This document shows positions 1-8,589 of a stretch of 38,026 bases of DNA, one piece after another. A program made the translations under genes and the position numbers. The number at the start of each line of letters is the position of its first letter. The stretch's first letter is position 1. Under the pieces are notes generated by a model that saw only the letters and a list, made by a program, of their open reading frames with translations, made no database searches and was not told where the DNA came from. The stretch is from Microcaldota archaeon (GTDB lineage Archaea; Micrarchaeota; Micrarchaeia; Micrarchaeales; CABMGC01). The stretch lies in assembly GCA_027449585.1 (NCBI GenBank), contig DAIDLJ010000003.1, positions 1-38,026 of the forward strand. Reading direction: 5' to 3'.

Positions 1-177
1 CTGGCGCTCAGAAACATGAGCATGCAGTTCGTTTATGACGGCTTTGAAATAAATAACAGCAGCAACGATTCGCTTAGCAATGACGCAGTGACACGATTCT
101 CCGCCCAGGCGTTCTCATTTGTAGGCATGAACTACAGCAAGGTGATAGATAGCAAGGCCAATATTGGAGGCACTTGA
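1..177 (+). CDS. C-terminal fragment of an unidentified protein
   Basis: The window opens inside a reading frame that stays open for 58 codons in frame 1 and stops with TGA at 175-177. The visible peptide is polar and rich in Asn, Ser and Asp, with aromatic residues spread through it (for example MSMQFVYDGFEI near the start). This would suit the end of an extracellular or structural protein, but no family is recognisable. The start lies outside the window. Codon use resembles the neighbouring genes, which is why it is treated as real. Function unknown. Confidence 0.55.
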   Translation: MALRNMSMQFVYDGFEINNSSNDSLSNDAVTRFSAQAFSFVGMNYSKVIDSKANIGGT

Positions 178-445
178 CATAATAGGATACAGAAAAGAAG
201 TATAAAACTGGGTAGAGTGCGCATAAAATTGCTTTGATTTAATGACACCAGTAGGGTTAAGGATGACCTGTAAGCTCCGCTATTATTTGCCATAAAACTG
301 CTCCCCAATTGTTGTTTCTAACGAACTGCGTGATTGTTTTATGCAATATATAGATATTTCTATGATTAGATAGGTTATTAATTCTAATCCAGAGGAGATG
401 ACGAGTGTTTTCCATAATTATGGTATGACTATATTGAACCTTTGC
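178..445. other. AT-rich convergent intergenic region
   Basis: This is the gap between the partial gene on the plus strand and the end of the MinD/ParA gene on the minus strand. It is AT-rich with no convincing coding frame. A 12-base perfect palindrome CCATAATTATGG sits at 412-423, close to the 3' end of the ATPase gene, and might act in termination. I see nothing else in it. Confidence 0.4.
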
Positions 446-1240
446 TCATATCCTAAAGAATTTCCTTATCGCATCCAGAATGTTGGAGATAACACTGTTC
501 TTTGGCTCCACGGTTCTTGACATACTTGCACCCTTCTTAGCGGCGTAGAACCTTACCAGAATATTCATGGCTACTGAGAACGTAGACCTCGGAGCCATGA
601 TCATGATAGGTATATGCGATGACTCACTGAATTCGACCTTTGGATCCTCTGGTATTGATACTATCGACCTACCATCGTATCCTGATTCTATCTCTGTTGC
701 CGAGAGCTCGTATTTGTTGCCTCTAACTCTATTTATTATTAAGTTGTGCTGTAGATGGTGCTTATCATATATTTTTGAGAGGCGTATTGAGCTAGCTACC
801 GATGCCATTGCAGGAGTTGACACTATTAGTGCTTCGTTGTAGAGCTCTGGCACGGCAGATGGAGCGTATCCTGGAGGCGTATCTACTATTACAAAATCGT
901 AATCGCCCTCCTTGGTTATCTTTTTTATGAGGTTTTTCATCTCTTTGTCAGATGGATAATCCCTTGGGGTCTGTGTACCGGGAAGTATATCTATTCCACT
1001 GACATCATGCCGTACTATAACGCGCTTTAACGTAGCCTTATTATCCATGACTTCCGAAATGCCTATGTTGACCTCTTCTATTCCAAGAAAGAAGGATACT
1101 GCAGGAGAGATTACATCCGAGTCTACAAGTAGAACCTTGTAATTCAATAGGCCCAGCGCTGTCGCAAGATTCACGGCTATGGTTGTCTTTCCTACGCCGC
1201 CTTTTTGCGACGACACTCTTAAGAAAAATGGTTTGTTCAT
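446..1240 (-). CDS. MinD/ParA-family deviant Walker A ATPase
   Basis: A 264-residue SIMIBI-class ATPase of the MinD/ParA/Soj group. The deviant Walker A motif KGGVGKTT is at residues 13-20, Walker A' is in LLVDSDV near residue 40, and Walker B is in FVIVDTPPG near residue 118. Family members dimerise on ATP and position proteins, DNA or division machinery at the membrane or nucleoid. The C-terminus (ISNILDAIRKFFRI) could form an amphipathic helix like the MinD membrane-targeting sequence; that is inference. No MinE, ParB or ParS partner is visible nearby, so a chromosome-partition role cannot be claimed. It is a lone gene on the minus strand, next to tRNA-Leu on the same strand. Confidence 0.88.
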   Translation of the reverse strand: MNKPFFLRVSSQKGGVGKTTIAVNLATALGLLNYKVLLVDSDVISPAVSFFLGIEEVNIGISEVMDNKATLKRVIVRHDVSGIDILPGTQTPRDYPSDKEMKNLIKKITKEGDYDFVIVDTPPGYAPSAVPELYNEALIVSTPAMASVASSIRLSKIYDKHHLQHNLIINRVRGNKYELSATEIESGYDGRSIVSIPEDPKVEFSESSHIPIMIMAPRSTFSVAMNILVRFYAAKKGASMSRTVEPKNSVISNILDAIRKFFRI

Positions 1241-1439
1241 AACGATTTCAACAGAGATTAATTATAGCACATTTAATACATGGCACATATGCACGTTAAT
1301 TTATATAAAGATTAAGGTAATTGTGCTGTGTTTACTAATTCCTCTCGATGTGCCAAAAACACTAAAAATCAGTCAGACGACAATAATTTTTATCAAGAAT
1401 CAGATGGCACAGTAATAATTAGTCAACATAGCAGGTAAT

Positions 1440-1525
1440 TGCGGGAGGTGAGATTTGAACTCACGTATCCACAAAGGAAACAGGCCCTGAACCTGTCGCA
1501 TTTGACCAAGCTCTGCCACCCCCGC
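1440..1525 (-). tRNA. tRNA-Leu (anticodon CAG)
   Basis: On the minus strand, the 5' acceptor arm GCGGGGG (1519-1525) pairs with CTCCCGC (1441-1447, one G-U pair), followed by discriminator A at 1440. The anticodon stem ACAGG/CCTGT encloses the loop TTCAGGG, giving anticodon CAG. A long variable arm makes it a class II tRNA, as expected for Leu. The T arm has a TTCAAAT loop. CCA is not encoded. No intron is seen. Confidence 0.95.
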
Positions 1526-1546
1526 ACGGCAGATTCTATTTGTTCA

Positions 1547-1560
1547 GAAATAATATTAAA
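1547..1560. promoter_or_regulatory. AT-rich TATA element between divergent tRNA-Leu and YchF-type GTPase
   Basis: The block AATAATATTAAAGC lies about 27 bases before the 5' end of tRNA-Leu (minus strand) and about 35 bases before the TTG start of the GTPase gene (plus strand). It can be read as a TATA element in both directions. Placement by spacing only. Confidence 0.45.
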
Positions 1561-1589
1561 GCTCACGCACGATTAAGAATTGTGGTTTT

Positions 1590-2759
1590 TTGCTAATAGG
1601 AATAGTCGGAGCGCCAAACAAGGGCAAGAGCACCATCTTCTCTGCAATGACATCCCAGGACGTTGAGATAGCCGACTACGCCTTCACGACGATAAAGCCC
1701 AATCTTGGCGTGACTCACGCTTCGCACCCGTGCGCTGAAGCTGAACTAGGTGTGAAGTGCACGCCGAGGAACTCTGCATGCTCCGGCGGGATAAGGATGA
1801 TACCTGCAAACGTTATAGACGTAGCGGGGTTGGTGCCTGGAGCCCATCTTGGCAAGGGTAGGGGAAACCAGTTCCTAAACGACCTTGTGAGCGCAGATGT
1901 GCTTGTGCAGGTGGTGGACCTTAGCGGAAGGACCGACGAGAACGGAGCGCCATGCGAAGGCTGCGACCCTGCACTTGAGGTAAAGATGATACGCGATGAG
2001 ATGGCCGAGTGGCTCGCCGAGATAGTAATGAGGCACAAGAACACGCTCCTGCGCAGGCCTGATGGAGATGCGGCCATAGTCGAACTGCTCTCTGGTTTCA
2101 AGACGGATGTTGAACAGATAAGGAAGGCTGCAGAAAAGAGCGCAGTAATACTCTCAAATACCAACTGGGATAGGGAGATGGCAAGGAGGTTTGCACTGGT
2201 ACTTCTCTCTCTAAATAAGCCAATAATTGTTGCTGCAAACAAAGCTGACCAGGCAGCTGAAGGTGCGTACGAAGCGCTAAGGAAAAGGCTTGGGGATTCC
2301 GTCGTGATAAAATGCTCAGCTGCAATAGAGCTTGCGCTTGTGAAGGCCGCAAAGGCAGGGATCATAGACTACTCGCCCGGAGCAAAGGGCTTTAGCATAA
2401 TCAAGGAGACCAGCACCGAGCAGAAGAGGGCGCTGGAATATATGAATGGCTACTTAAAAGCAAACGGAGGAACAGGGGTGCAGGAGGTTGTCAACACTGC
2501 TGTCTTCGGGGCTCTTGACAACATAGTAGTCTATCCTGTGGAGGATGAGACGCACTACTCGGACCATTCCGGAAACGTGCTTCCCGATGCCATACTCATG
2601 AAGAGAGGATCTACGGCACAGGACCTTGCATTCAAGGTGCATAGCGACATAGGGAAGGGGATGAAGTACGCAGTGGACGCAAGGCGCAAGATCAGGGTTC
2701 AAAAGGAGTATGAGCTGCATGACGGCGACGTCATAAGGATAATTAGCACCGCTAAGTGA
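1590..2759 (+). CDS. YchF/Obg-family translation-associated GTPase
   Basis: A 389-residue TRAFAC GTPase of the Obg/YchF group, archaeal form. G1 is GAPNKGKST at residues 7-15, G3 is DVAGLVPG, and the base-recognition motif is AANKAD. The last 80 or so residues form a TGS domain (NIVVYPVE onward, ending in the typical HDGDVIRI). YchF proteins bind the ribosome and hydrolyse ATP or GTP. The start is a TTG: it is the first start codon in frame, it puts LIGIVG right at the N-terminus as in homologues, and it lies about 35 bases after a TATA element. Length is normal for archaeal members. Confidence 0.93.
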   Translation: MLIGIVGAPNKGKSTIFSAMTSQDVEIADYAFTTIKPNLGVTHASHPCAEAELGVKCTPRNSACSGGIRMIPANVIDVAGLVPGAHLGKGRGNQFLNDLVSADVLVQVVDLSGRTDENGAPCEGCDPALEVKMIRDEMAEWLAEIVMRHKNTLLRRPDGDAAIVELLSGFKTDVEQIRKAAEKSAVILSNTNWDREMARRFALVLLSLNKPIIVAANKADQAAEGAYEALRKRLGDSVVIKCSAAIELALVKAAKAGIIDYSPGAKGFSIIKETSTEQKRALEYMNGYLKANGGTGVQEVVNTAVFGALDNIVVYPVEDETHYSDHSGNVLPDAILMKRGSTAQDLAFKVHSDIGKGMKYAVDARRKIRVQKEYELHDGDVIRIISTAK

Positions 2760-2767
2760 TTACTAAT

Positions 2768-3280
2768 TTATCCGACCTTCTTGAGGAAGGAGAGCAGTGC
2801 AAAGGATTCCAGCGTTGCGATAAATACCATTATCGGGACTACGATGTCCTGGGTGACAAGCGCCTCCTTTGAGACGTACTGCATCGTGAGATAGCTTACT
2901 ACCATGTAGATCACTATTATCGCTATCAGGTATACCAGCGAGGCATATATGCCGTTTAGAAGCCCTGCCTTGGTGGCGCTCTTTGCCGATGTCGCCTTCC
3001 TGCCGACATCTGACCCGATCATTGCACCGATTATCAGAGGCAAAACGACCATGCCTGGGAACTGGAGTATGAACCGTATGTAATTGTCCGAGAGAGTATA
3101 GGTAAAGGTGCCCTGCGCGATGAATGGAGTATCCGCAAGTATTATGTTAAGCACCACGGCTACCGAGAGCAGAAATATCCATACGAACATCGGCTCGTAT
3201 ATCCTTACGTCTCCCTGCATTCCGGATTTTCTTGGATGCTCTTCTTCATCCTCGGAGTCAGAGGAGACATTCTTTGCCAT
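2768..3280 (-). CDS. Four-helix integral membrane protein, unknown function
   Basis: A 170-residue protein. The N-terminus is acidic and polar (SSDSEDEEEHPRKSG, residues 6-20) and looks cytoplasmic. Four hydrophobic segments follow, near residues 32-50, 68-88, 107-132 and 143-165. The first loop (about residues 50-66) is polar and aromatic. No family is recognised. It converges on the GTPase gene with an 8-base gap and is divergent from secG, so it has its own promoter. A role at the Sec translocon is possible only from its neighbour and is not supported by sequence. Confidence 0.75.
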   Translation of the reverse strand: MAKNVSSDSEDEEEHPRKSGMQGDVRIYEPMFVWIFLLSVAVVLNIILADTPFIAQGTFTYTLSDNYIRFILQFPGMVVLPLIIGAMIGSDVGRKATSAKSATKAGLLNGIYASLVYLIAIIVIYMVVSYLTMQYVSKEALVTQDIVVPIMVFIATLESFALLSFLKKVG

Positions 3281-3332
3281 GAATCTGATTTATATCCAAA
3301 GATTAAAAGGTTTTGTGCATGCAGCGCAATGG

Positions 3333-3349
3333 AAACATTTTAAATGTTT
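3333..3349. promoter_or_regulatory. Symmetric TATA element upstream of secG
   Basis: Arms AAACATTT and AAATGTTT around a single T form a perfect odd palindrome. Its centre is 34 bases before the secG ATG, the right range for a TATA box with a short leader. The divergent membrane-protein gene starts 53 bases to the left, so the element may also touch that promoter. Confidence 0.5.
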
Positions 3350-3374
3350 TGACACAGATAATGATTTGGTTGAA

Positions 3375-3530
3375 ATGGCATCATTGAACACTCCGCAGTC
3401 GCAGGCAGGCGTACTTAGCTTCTACGATGCGCCTGAAAGAGGACCGCAGCTCAATGTCAAGATCTTCCTCGCAGTAGTTGTCATATTCATAGTGCTTGTG
3501 CTGGTCCTTGACCATGCAGCAATAGCCTGA
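3375..3530 (+). CDS. secG: Preprotein translocase subunit SecG (Sec61-beta)
   Basis: A 51-residue single-span protein. The sequence GVLSFYDAPERGPQL (residues 12-26) is the conserved pre-membrane motif of archaeal Sec61-beta. One hydrophobic helix follows (residues 30-46), leaving a very short outside tail, the usual tail-anchored topology. It is the small non-essential-type subunit of the SecYEG/Sec61 channel. The ATG at 3375 is preferred over longer in-frame starts because family members begin just before the FYD motif and the TATA element lies about 34 bases upstream. A TTG three codons earlier is possible. Confidence 0.9.
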   Translation: MASLNTPQSQAGVLSFYDAPERGPQLNVKIFLAVVVIFIVLVLVLDHAAIA

Positions 3531-3535
3531 CGCTT

Positions 3536-4438
3536 TTAGGCTATTGAGAAGAGCTCCTTCTTCCTCTCCATCACGTCGCCACTCTCGGAGAGTATGCAGA
3601 GTATCCCACGGGCCCCCTCCTCATCCATGCCCAACTCCTTGGATATGTCAGCAAGCTTGTAGCTCCTCTCCCTTAGCTTCTTTAGTATGCTCTGGGCGTA
3701 CTTGTCGAAATAGGTCCTTGAGAGTATGTAGAACTCGCGGTTCTTGCTAAACGACCTTGTGCCAAGCACCTGCCCGTGCCTTATGCTCTGCTCAAGGAGC
3801 AACGAGACCTTGCTAGCCTCGGCCTCTGTCTGGAGCACAATGAATCCGTTCTTTTGAAGGTCTGCGATGCTGTCATCCTGGCCTGGCTGCGGCGCTGCCT
3901 TTGGAACGACGAAGTTGTATGGCTCCTCCTTCGCAGGAGGCCTCTTTCTCATCAGGAAGCGGTCATATATGCTCTTTGGTATGCTGTAGTGGTCCTTTCC
4001 ATCTTTTCCCTTGAACCTGCCAACCGCACTGTTGGCTACCAGCTTCTGGAAGACCTTCCTTTCGGATTCATTTAGTATTTTAAGTATGCTCTCCTGCGTA
4101 CGGTTCTCGTAGCGGATTGTGTCGAGCTTCCTAAGTACGCTAAGCTCCTCCTGCGAAGGTTGATACTGGCCTTCAACTAATGCTGGAGAGAAACTTGCAG
4201 CCTGCCTGGCAGGAGACCTTGCCTCTTCAGGTTTTGGCTGGCCCTGCAGCATGCTTACTATGTCGGAATTCTTTAGGAAGAGAAACGACTTGTTCTCCGC
4301 CTTGAAGAAGCCCACCTCGTCGCCGTCCTTTATCTTGAGCGAGCTTATCACGTCGAGCGGCAGGTATATGACTAGCTTACCGTTCTTTGATTTGTATACC
4401 TTTACTATAGAAACACCAGCAGGTATTAAACCTTGCAA
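3536..4438 (-). CDS. AbrB-like domain protein with winged-helix C-terminus
   Basis: A 300-residue protein. Residues 10-58 (VSIVKVYKSKNGKLVIYLPL, then a KIKDGDEVGFF turn) look like a swapped-hairpin AbrB/SpoVT domain. A Pro/Gln-rich linker follows (about 65-95), then helical segments. Residues 240-300 (ILKKLRERSYKLADISKELG, then GDVMERKKE) look like a winged helix. I infer a DNA-binding regulator; the target is unknown. The first start codon in frame is a TTG at 4438, and a TATA element at 4458-4465 is 20-27 bases before it, so the mRNA is probably leaderless. It is divergent from the NAD(P)H-hydrate dehydratase gene. Confidence 0.68.
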   Translation of the reverse strand: MQGLIPAGVSIVKVYKSKNGKLVIYLPLDVISSLKIKDGDEVGFFKAENKSFLFLKNSDIVSMLQGQPKPEEARSPARQAASFSPALVEGQYQPSQEELSVLRKLDTIRYENRTQESILKILNESERKVFQKLVANSAVGRFKGKDGKDHYSIPKSIYDRFLMRKRPPAKEEPYNFVVPKAAPQPGQDDSIADLQKNGFIVLQTEAEASKVSLLLEQSIRHGQVLGTRSFSKNREFYILSRTYFDKYAQSILKKLRERSYKLADISKELGMDEEGARGILCILSESGDVMERKKELFSIA

Positions 4439-4457
4439 TAATATATACGGATAGCAA

Positions 4458-4465
4458 TTATAAAA
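4458..4465. promoter_or_regulatory. Shared TATA element, divergent promoter
   Basis: TTATAAAA is centred about 24 bases from the TTG start of the AbrB-like gene (minus) and about 23 bases from the ATG of the hydratase gene (plus). It supports near-leaderless transcription in both directions and argues for ATG 4484 over the GTG at 4475. Confidence 0.5.
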
Positions 4466-4483
4466 GCATTTGGCGTGCGGGAC

Positions 4484-5356
4484 ATGTCTGGTAAATACGA
4501 GCTTCTTGGCAGGAGAGATCTTGACGCAGCATCAAGGCCGCTGCGCCTTTATGCAGACAAGCGTGAACGAGGTACTGCGCTTATAGTAGGCGGGAGCTCG
4601 AGGTTCCACGGCGCGCCGGTCCTTGCTTCACTTGCTGCGCTGCGCACTGGCGCAGGATACGTAAAGACGTTTGTGCCTGGGGCGGTTGTTGACCCTGTGC
4701 GCAGGCTCTCCCCAAATATAATAGTCGCAGCGCTTGGAACAAGGCAGATACGCTTCAATAGAGAGATAAAAAAGGAGATAGCAAGGTCTAATGCCATTGC
4801 CATTGGTATGGGGATTGGGATTGAGAGTTCTGCTCTATCCTGCTCCAGGAGAATAATAGATAGCAGCATAGGAAACAAAAAGACAGTCGTGGTTGATGCG
4901 GATGCGCTCAGGGCACTGGGTGATATCGGATTCTCTGCGCGCAATGGGTCAATAATAGCAACCCCTCACGATGGAGAGTTTCGCATGATCACAGGCGCAA
5001 GGCCGTCGACCGACTTTTCAGCGCGTATAAAGGACGCTGCATCTCTTGCAGCCAAAAAAGGCATCGTAGTCGTATTAAAGGGCCACAAGACGATAGTTAC
5101 TGACGGGGAGAGGACGAGAGTGTGCAGGCCCAGTAGCGCGGCGCTTGCTACGATGGGCTCCGGGGATGTGCTTTCAGGGATAATATGCGGGTACGCAGCT
5201 CAAGGGGCGACGGCCTTCCAAGCTGCATGCGCAGGAGTCTATCTGCATGCTGCCATAGGCGATAGACTTGCAAAGAAGATGGGCGTGCACGTAATAGCTG
5301 CTGATCTTGTTGATGCAATACCACTAGCTATAAAAGAGTTTGATAAGAGTTATTGA
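4484..5356 (+). CDS. nnrD: ADP-dependent (S)-NAD(P)H-hydrate dehydratase
   Basis: This ribokinase-fold enzyme dehydrates damaged NADHX/NADPHX back to NAD(P)H with ADP. The sequence shows the family's GGSSRFHGAP start region, AALRTGAGYVK, the ATPHDGEF motif, VVLKGHKTIV and the C-terminal nucleotide and catalytic motif MGSGDVLSG. At 290 residues it is the single-domain form; the epimerase domain (NnrE), fused to it in many prokaryotes, is absent here. ATG 4484 is chosen over GTG 4475 because of the TATA position. It is followed with no gap by the HD hydrolase gene. Confidence 0.93.
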   Translation: MSGKYELLGRRDLDAASRPLRLYADKRERGTALIVGGSSRFHGAPVLASLAALRTGAGYVKTFVPGAVVDPVRRLSPNIIVAALGTRQIRFNREIKKEIARSNAIAIGMGIGIESSALSCSRRIIDSSIGNKKTVVVDADALRALGDIGFSARNGSIIATPHDGEFRMITGARPSTDFSARIKDAASLAAKKGIVVVLKGHKTIVTDGERTRVCRPSSAALATMGSGDVLSGIICGYAAQGATAFQAACAGVYLHAAIGDRLAKKMGVHVIAADLVDAIPLAIKEFDKSY

Positions 5357-5365
5357 GTGAGTGCA

Positions 5366-6640
5366 ATGGCTCTTGAGATTAAGAAGCAGATATACGACAG
5401 CGTGCACGGCTACATAGGCCTTACGGAGACGGAGCTGAAGGTGATAAATAGCCCACTCTTCCAGAGGCTAAAGAGCATAACCTGCCTGGGCACTGTCAAT
5501 TTCGTCTACCCTGGAGCGACCAACAACAGGCTGGAGCACAGCCTCGGCACAATGTTCATGATGCAGCAGTTTCTCTCGCACGTGCGCGTGAACGGCAGCA
5601 TAGTAGATGACAAGGATACGGTGCAGAGAATGCGGCTCGCTGCTCTGCTCCACGACATCGGCCATTATCCGCTATCTCACACGACGGAGCACGTTATAAT
5701 GAAGAAACTCGGCGGAAGGAGCCATGAGGAGTTCGGCAAGCAGATGATAAAGAGGTTCTTCTCCGAGGAGCTTTCTGGATACGACATGGAGGAGATAACC
5801 AAGACCATAAGCGGCGGAGAGGGAGGAGACATGGGCATGCTGCTCTCGTCTGCCTTCGATGCGGACAAGGCAGACTATCTACTAAGGGATGCCTACCACA
5901 CCGGAGTCGGATATGGGAATGTTGGCATACAGAGGCTGATAAGGATAGCCTCATTTGATAAGGGCAGGATAATATTCGACAAGGACGAGGCCGCAGTAGA
6001 GAGCTTCCTACTAGGCAGATACCACATGTTTAGGTCGGTATATCACCATAAGACCAGCGTAGCCTTCGAGCTTATGATAGAGCGCATATTCGAGCTGCTT
6101 GTGCAGGAGGGAAGAATAAAGCACCCAAACGACCTCTATGAATCCGGAGACGAGATGGACCTGCTCGCATATGACGACCACATGCTATACGCGTCTATGC
6201 ACAACTACCTAAGTGGCGGATCCAACGCATTCCTAAAGGAGCTAATACGCATGTTCCTGCTTAGAAAGCCGATATCGGTTGCTTACATAAATCCTCTCCC
6301 GGAGGACGTAGAGGACACATCCGAAGAGAACAAAATGATAAAGGAGATGACCTACAATGATGCACGGATAAAGGATTTCTCCTCGAGGATGGGGATAGAT
6401 GACGCCGGCTGGATCTTCCCGGTCTATCTCAGGCCGCTGGGCATAATAGACGACAAGTCTCCGATATACATAAGGGACAGGGGATCGGTCAGCAACATAC
6501 TAAAGAGCAACGGATTGGTAATGCAGATGATAGGAAAGAAGAAGCTCTACGATGCAAGGATCTATACGCACCCAAAGTACAAGGTGAGGCTGTCCAAGGC
6601 GATGTCGGCTCTTAAGAGTGATTCTGATGGAGTCTCCTAG
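5366..6640 (+). CDS. HD-domain phosphohydrolase (dNTPase/SAMHD1-like)
   Basis: About 424 residues. The N-terminus has the family signature DSVHGYIGL, then the metal ligands: H in NNRLEHSLG, HD in LLHDIGHYPLSH and D in AFDADKADYLLRD. These define the YdhJ/SAMHD1-like HD family, whose members hydrolyse dNTPs or other nucleotides; the substrate cannot be read from sequence. GTG 5357 touches the stop codon of the preceding gene, while ATG 5366 has GAGTGA before it as a possible ribosome site, so the ATG is preferred. The end overlaps the ArgRS start by 14 bases, so the three genes probably form one transcript. Confidence 0.9.
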   Translation: MALEIKKQIYDSVHGYIGLTETELKVINSPLFQRLKSITCLGTVNFVYPGATNNRLEHSLGTMFMMQQFLSHVRVNGSIVDDKDTVQRMRLAALLHDIGHYPLSHTTEHVIMKKLGGRSHEEFGKQMIKRFFSEELSGYDMEEITKTISGGEGGDMGMLLSSAFDADKADYLLRDAYHTGVGYGNVGIQRLIRIASFDKGRIIFDKDEAAVESFLLGRYHMFRSVYHHKTSVAFELMIERIFELLVQEGRIKHPNDLYESGDEMDLLAYDDHMLYASMHNYLSGGSNAFLKELIRMFLLRKPISVAYINPLPEDVEDTSEENKMIKEMTYNDARIKDFSSRMGIDDAGWIFPVYLRPLGIIDDKSPIYIRDRGSVSNILKSNGLVMQMIGKKKLYDARIYTHPKYKVRLSKAMSALKSDSDGVS

Positions 6641-8531
6641 CGAGAGCGTAAGGCTCTGGTTCGCCTCTGCTATAGCTGCAGTGGTAGAGAAGAAGTATCC
6701 AGGATCAGGCATAGACAATGCGCAGGTGCTTAATTCAATCTCCGTTCCAAAGAAGGAGTTCGGTGACCTAAGCAGCTCAATTGCAATAAGGCTCTCGAAG
6801 ATTGCAAAGAAGAGCCCGAGAGAGATCGCATCGGAGATATCCACTGCGCTTGAGAGGACTGACCTTGTCAAGGAAGTCTTGGAAGCTGGAGGATATGTAA
6901 ACCTGATGCTCGATGAACAGAAATATTCAAAGATAGTATTTGATGCAGTAAATACGGCGGGCAAAAAGTACGGTGCGAACCATGACGGGAATGGCCGCAC
7001 TGTGCTCATAGAGTTTCCCGCAGTCAATCCTAACAAGCCCTGGCACATAGGCCATCTAAGGAACGCGCTTTTGGGGGACTCGATATCGCGCATACTGGAC
7101 TTTTGCTCCTATAACGTAGAGAGGGAAGACTACATAGATGACCTCGGGCTTCAGATAGCCGAGATAGTCTGGGGAAGCAGGAATCTGCCGCAGGAGCCTG
7201 TCAACAAGAAATTCGACCAGTGGCTAGGGGAGCAGTACGTCAAGGTAAATAGGATGATGGAGGAGAGGAATGCCAAGGCAGAGATATCAGAGGTACTTAA
7301 GAGGATGGAGGAGCCTGGAACGTTGGAGGCGGTGGCAGCGCGCGACATGTCGATGAAGTGCGTGAGAGCGCAGTATGAGACTGCTGCGGCTTATGGGATA
7401 TATCACGATGTAATGGTCTGGGAGAGCGACATCGTGCATGCCAAGCTCCTGGATAAGGCGCTTAAGATAGGTATTGACTCTGGCGCGCTGGAAAGACCGG
7501 CGCAAGGCAAGAACGCCGGATGCCTTGTCATGAACCTTGACAAGGCGCGTGAGTTCGGCAAGGCCTTCGAGAATCCTAACGAGCATGAAAAGGTGATAGT
7601 TAGAAGCGACGGCACTGCGACGTACGTTGCAAAGGACATGGCTTTCCACATGTGGAAGCTGGGCATACTCGATGCAGACTTCAGGTATGCAAACCTCGGA
7701 ATGCAGGCAAACGGCGTGGCGCTTTATTCGACTGCAAGTAAAGGAGAGGAGATGGACTTTGGCAGGGCTGACATTGTCGTAAACATCATAGGATCCGCGC
7801 AAAAGTATCCGCAGCTTATACTCAAAGCCATGCTGAGCCTGGCAGGATATCCCAAGAAGGCTGCAAGCATAGTCCACGTGGCGTATGGAGAGGTGAGCGT
7901 GGATTCGGGATCGCTTAGCGGAAGAAGCGGTGGCTGGATGGGAGAAGAGAAGGCATACACCGCAGACGTACTGCTTGAAGAGGCGCAGAAGAAGGCGCTT
8001 GAAGCCACGGAGAAGAGCAAGAAGATAGATGATAGCAGCAAGATAAGCAGCATATCCCAGGAGATAGGCAAGGCGGCGATAAAGTTCGAGTACCTAAGGG
8101 TCTCGCCTGAAAAACCGGTTGTCTTCTCATGGAGCAGCGCGCTGAACTTCGAGGGAAACAGCGGCCCCTACTGCATGTACTCCTACGCCAGAGCTGGCAG
8201 AATACTAAAGAAGGGAGGGTATTCTGGAATGGCTAAGCGGCAGGATTCCGATCTGATTTACAAGTCTGCGACAAGAGGCCAGGATTTCGAACTCGTCAAG
8301 CTCATAGGCGGCGCGGGCGAGGTGGTGAAGAAGGCGGCGGCAGGGTATACCACAAGCGTAATTGCGGATTATGTTATAGACCTTACATCTACGTTTAGCA
8401 GATTCTATGAGAGCATGCACGTGCTTGGAGACGAGTCCAAGGAGTACCGCATGGAGCTTGTGCACATTTACATGACGACGCTCTCAAACATGCTTGCACT
8501 GCTAGGCATAGGTACGGTTGATGAGATGTAG
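6627..8531 (+). CDS. argS: Arginyl-tRNA synthetase
   Basis: A class I synthetase that charges tRNA-Arg. The N-terminal Add-1 domain (about residues 1-100) is followed by the HIGH motif in NKPWHIGHLRNALLGDS (about residue 140) and a C-terminal DALR anticodon-binding domain starting at FEGNSGPYCMYSYAR. The KMSKS loop is degenerate (SGSLSGRSG), with no lysine where the catalytic one would be. A lysine three residues before HIGH is present, as in other ArgRSs that lack the canonical KMSK lysine. ATG 6627 overlaps the previous gene by 14 bases; a GTG at 6618 is also open. Length is normal. Confidence 0.96.
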   Translation: MESPSESVRLWFASAIAAVVEKKYPGSGIDNAQVLNSISVPKKEFGDLSSSIAIRLSKIAKKSPREIASEISTALERTDLVKEVLEAGGYVNLMLDEQKYSKIVFDAVNTAGKKYGANHDGNGRTVLIEFPAVNPNKPWHIGHLRNALLGDSISRILDFCSYNVEREDYIDDLGLQIAEIVWGSRNLPQEPVNKKFDQWLGEQYVKVNRMMEERNAKAEISEVLKRMEEPGTLEAVAARDMSMKCVRAQYETAAAYGIYHDVMVWESDIVHAKLLDKALKIGIDSGALERPAQGKNAGCLVMNLDKAREFGKAFENPNEHEKVIVRSDGTATYVAKDMAFHMWKLGILDADFRYANLGMQANGVALYSTASKGEEMDFGRADIVVNIIGSAQKYPQLILKAMLSLAGYPKKAASIVHVAYGEVSVDSGSLSGRSGGWMGEEKAYTADVLLEEAQKKALEATEKSKKIDDSSKISSISQEIGKAAIKFEYLRVSPEKPVVFSWSSALNFEGNSGPYCMYSYARAGRILKKGGYSGMAKRQDSDLIYKSATRGQDFELVKLIGGAGEVVKKAAAGYTTSVIADYVIDLTSTFSRFYESMHVLGDESKEYRMELVHIYMTTLSNMLALLGIGTVDEM

Positions 8532-8589
8532 AGCAAGGAGTAGCAGAAAAACATTAAGAAGGTATTATCAGGTTTAATTCTACAGACCG

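Noticed and set aside
399..521. Short plus-strand frame starting at ATG 399 after a GGAG-like site
   Set aside because: It runs antisense into the MinD/ParA gene and has no recognisable features.
567..842. Long plus-strand frame opposite the MinD/ParA gene
   Set aside because: It is a shadow frame of a well-supported gene on the other strand.
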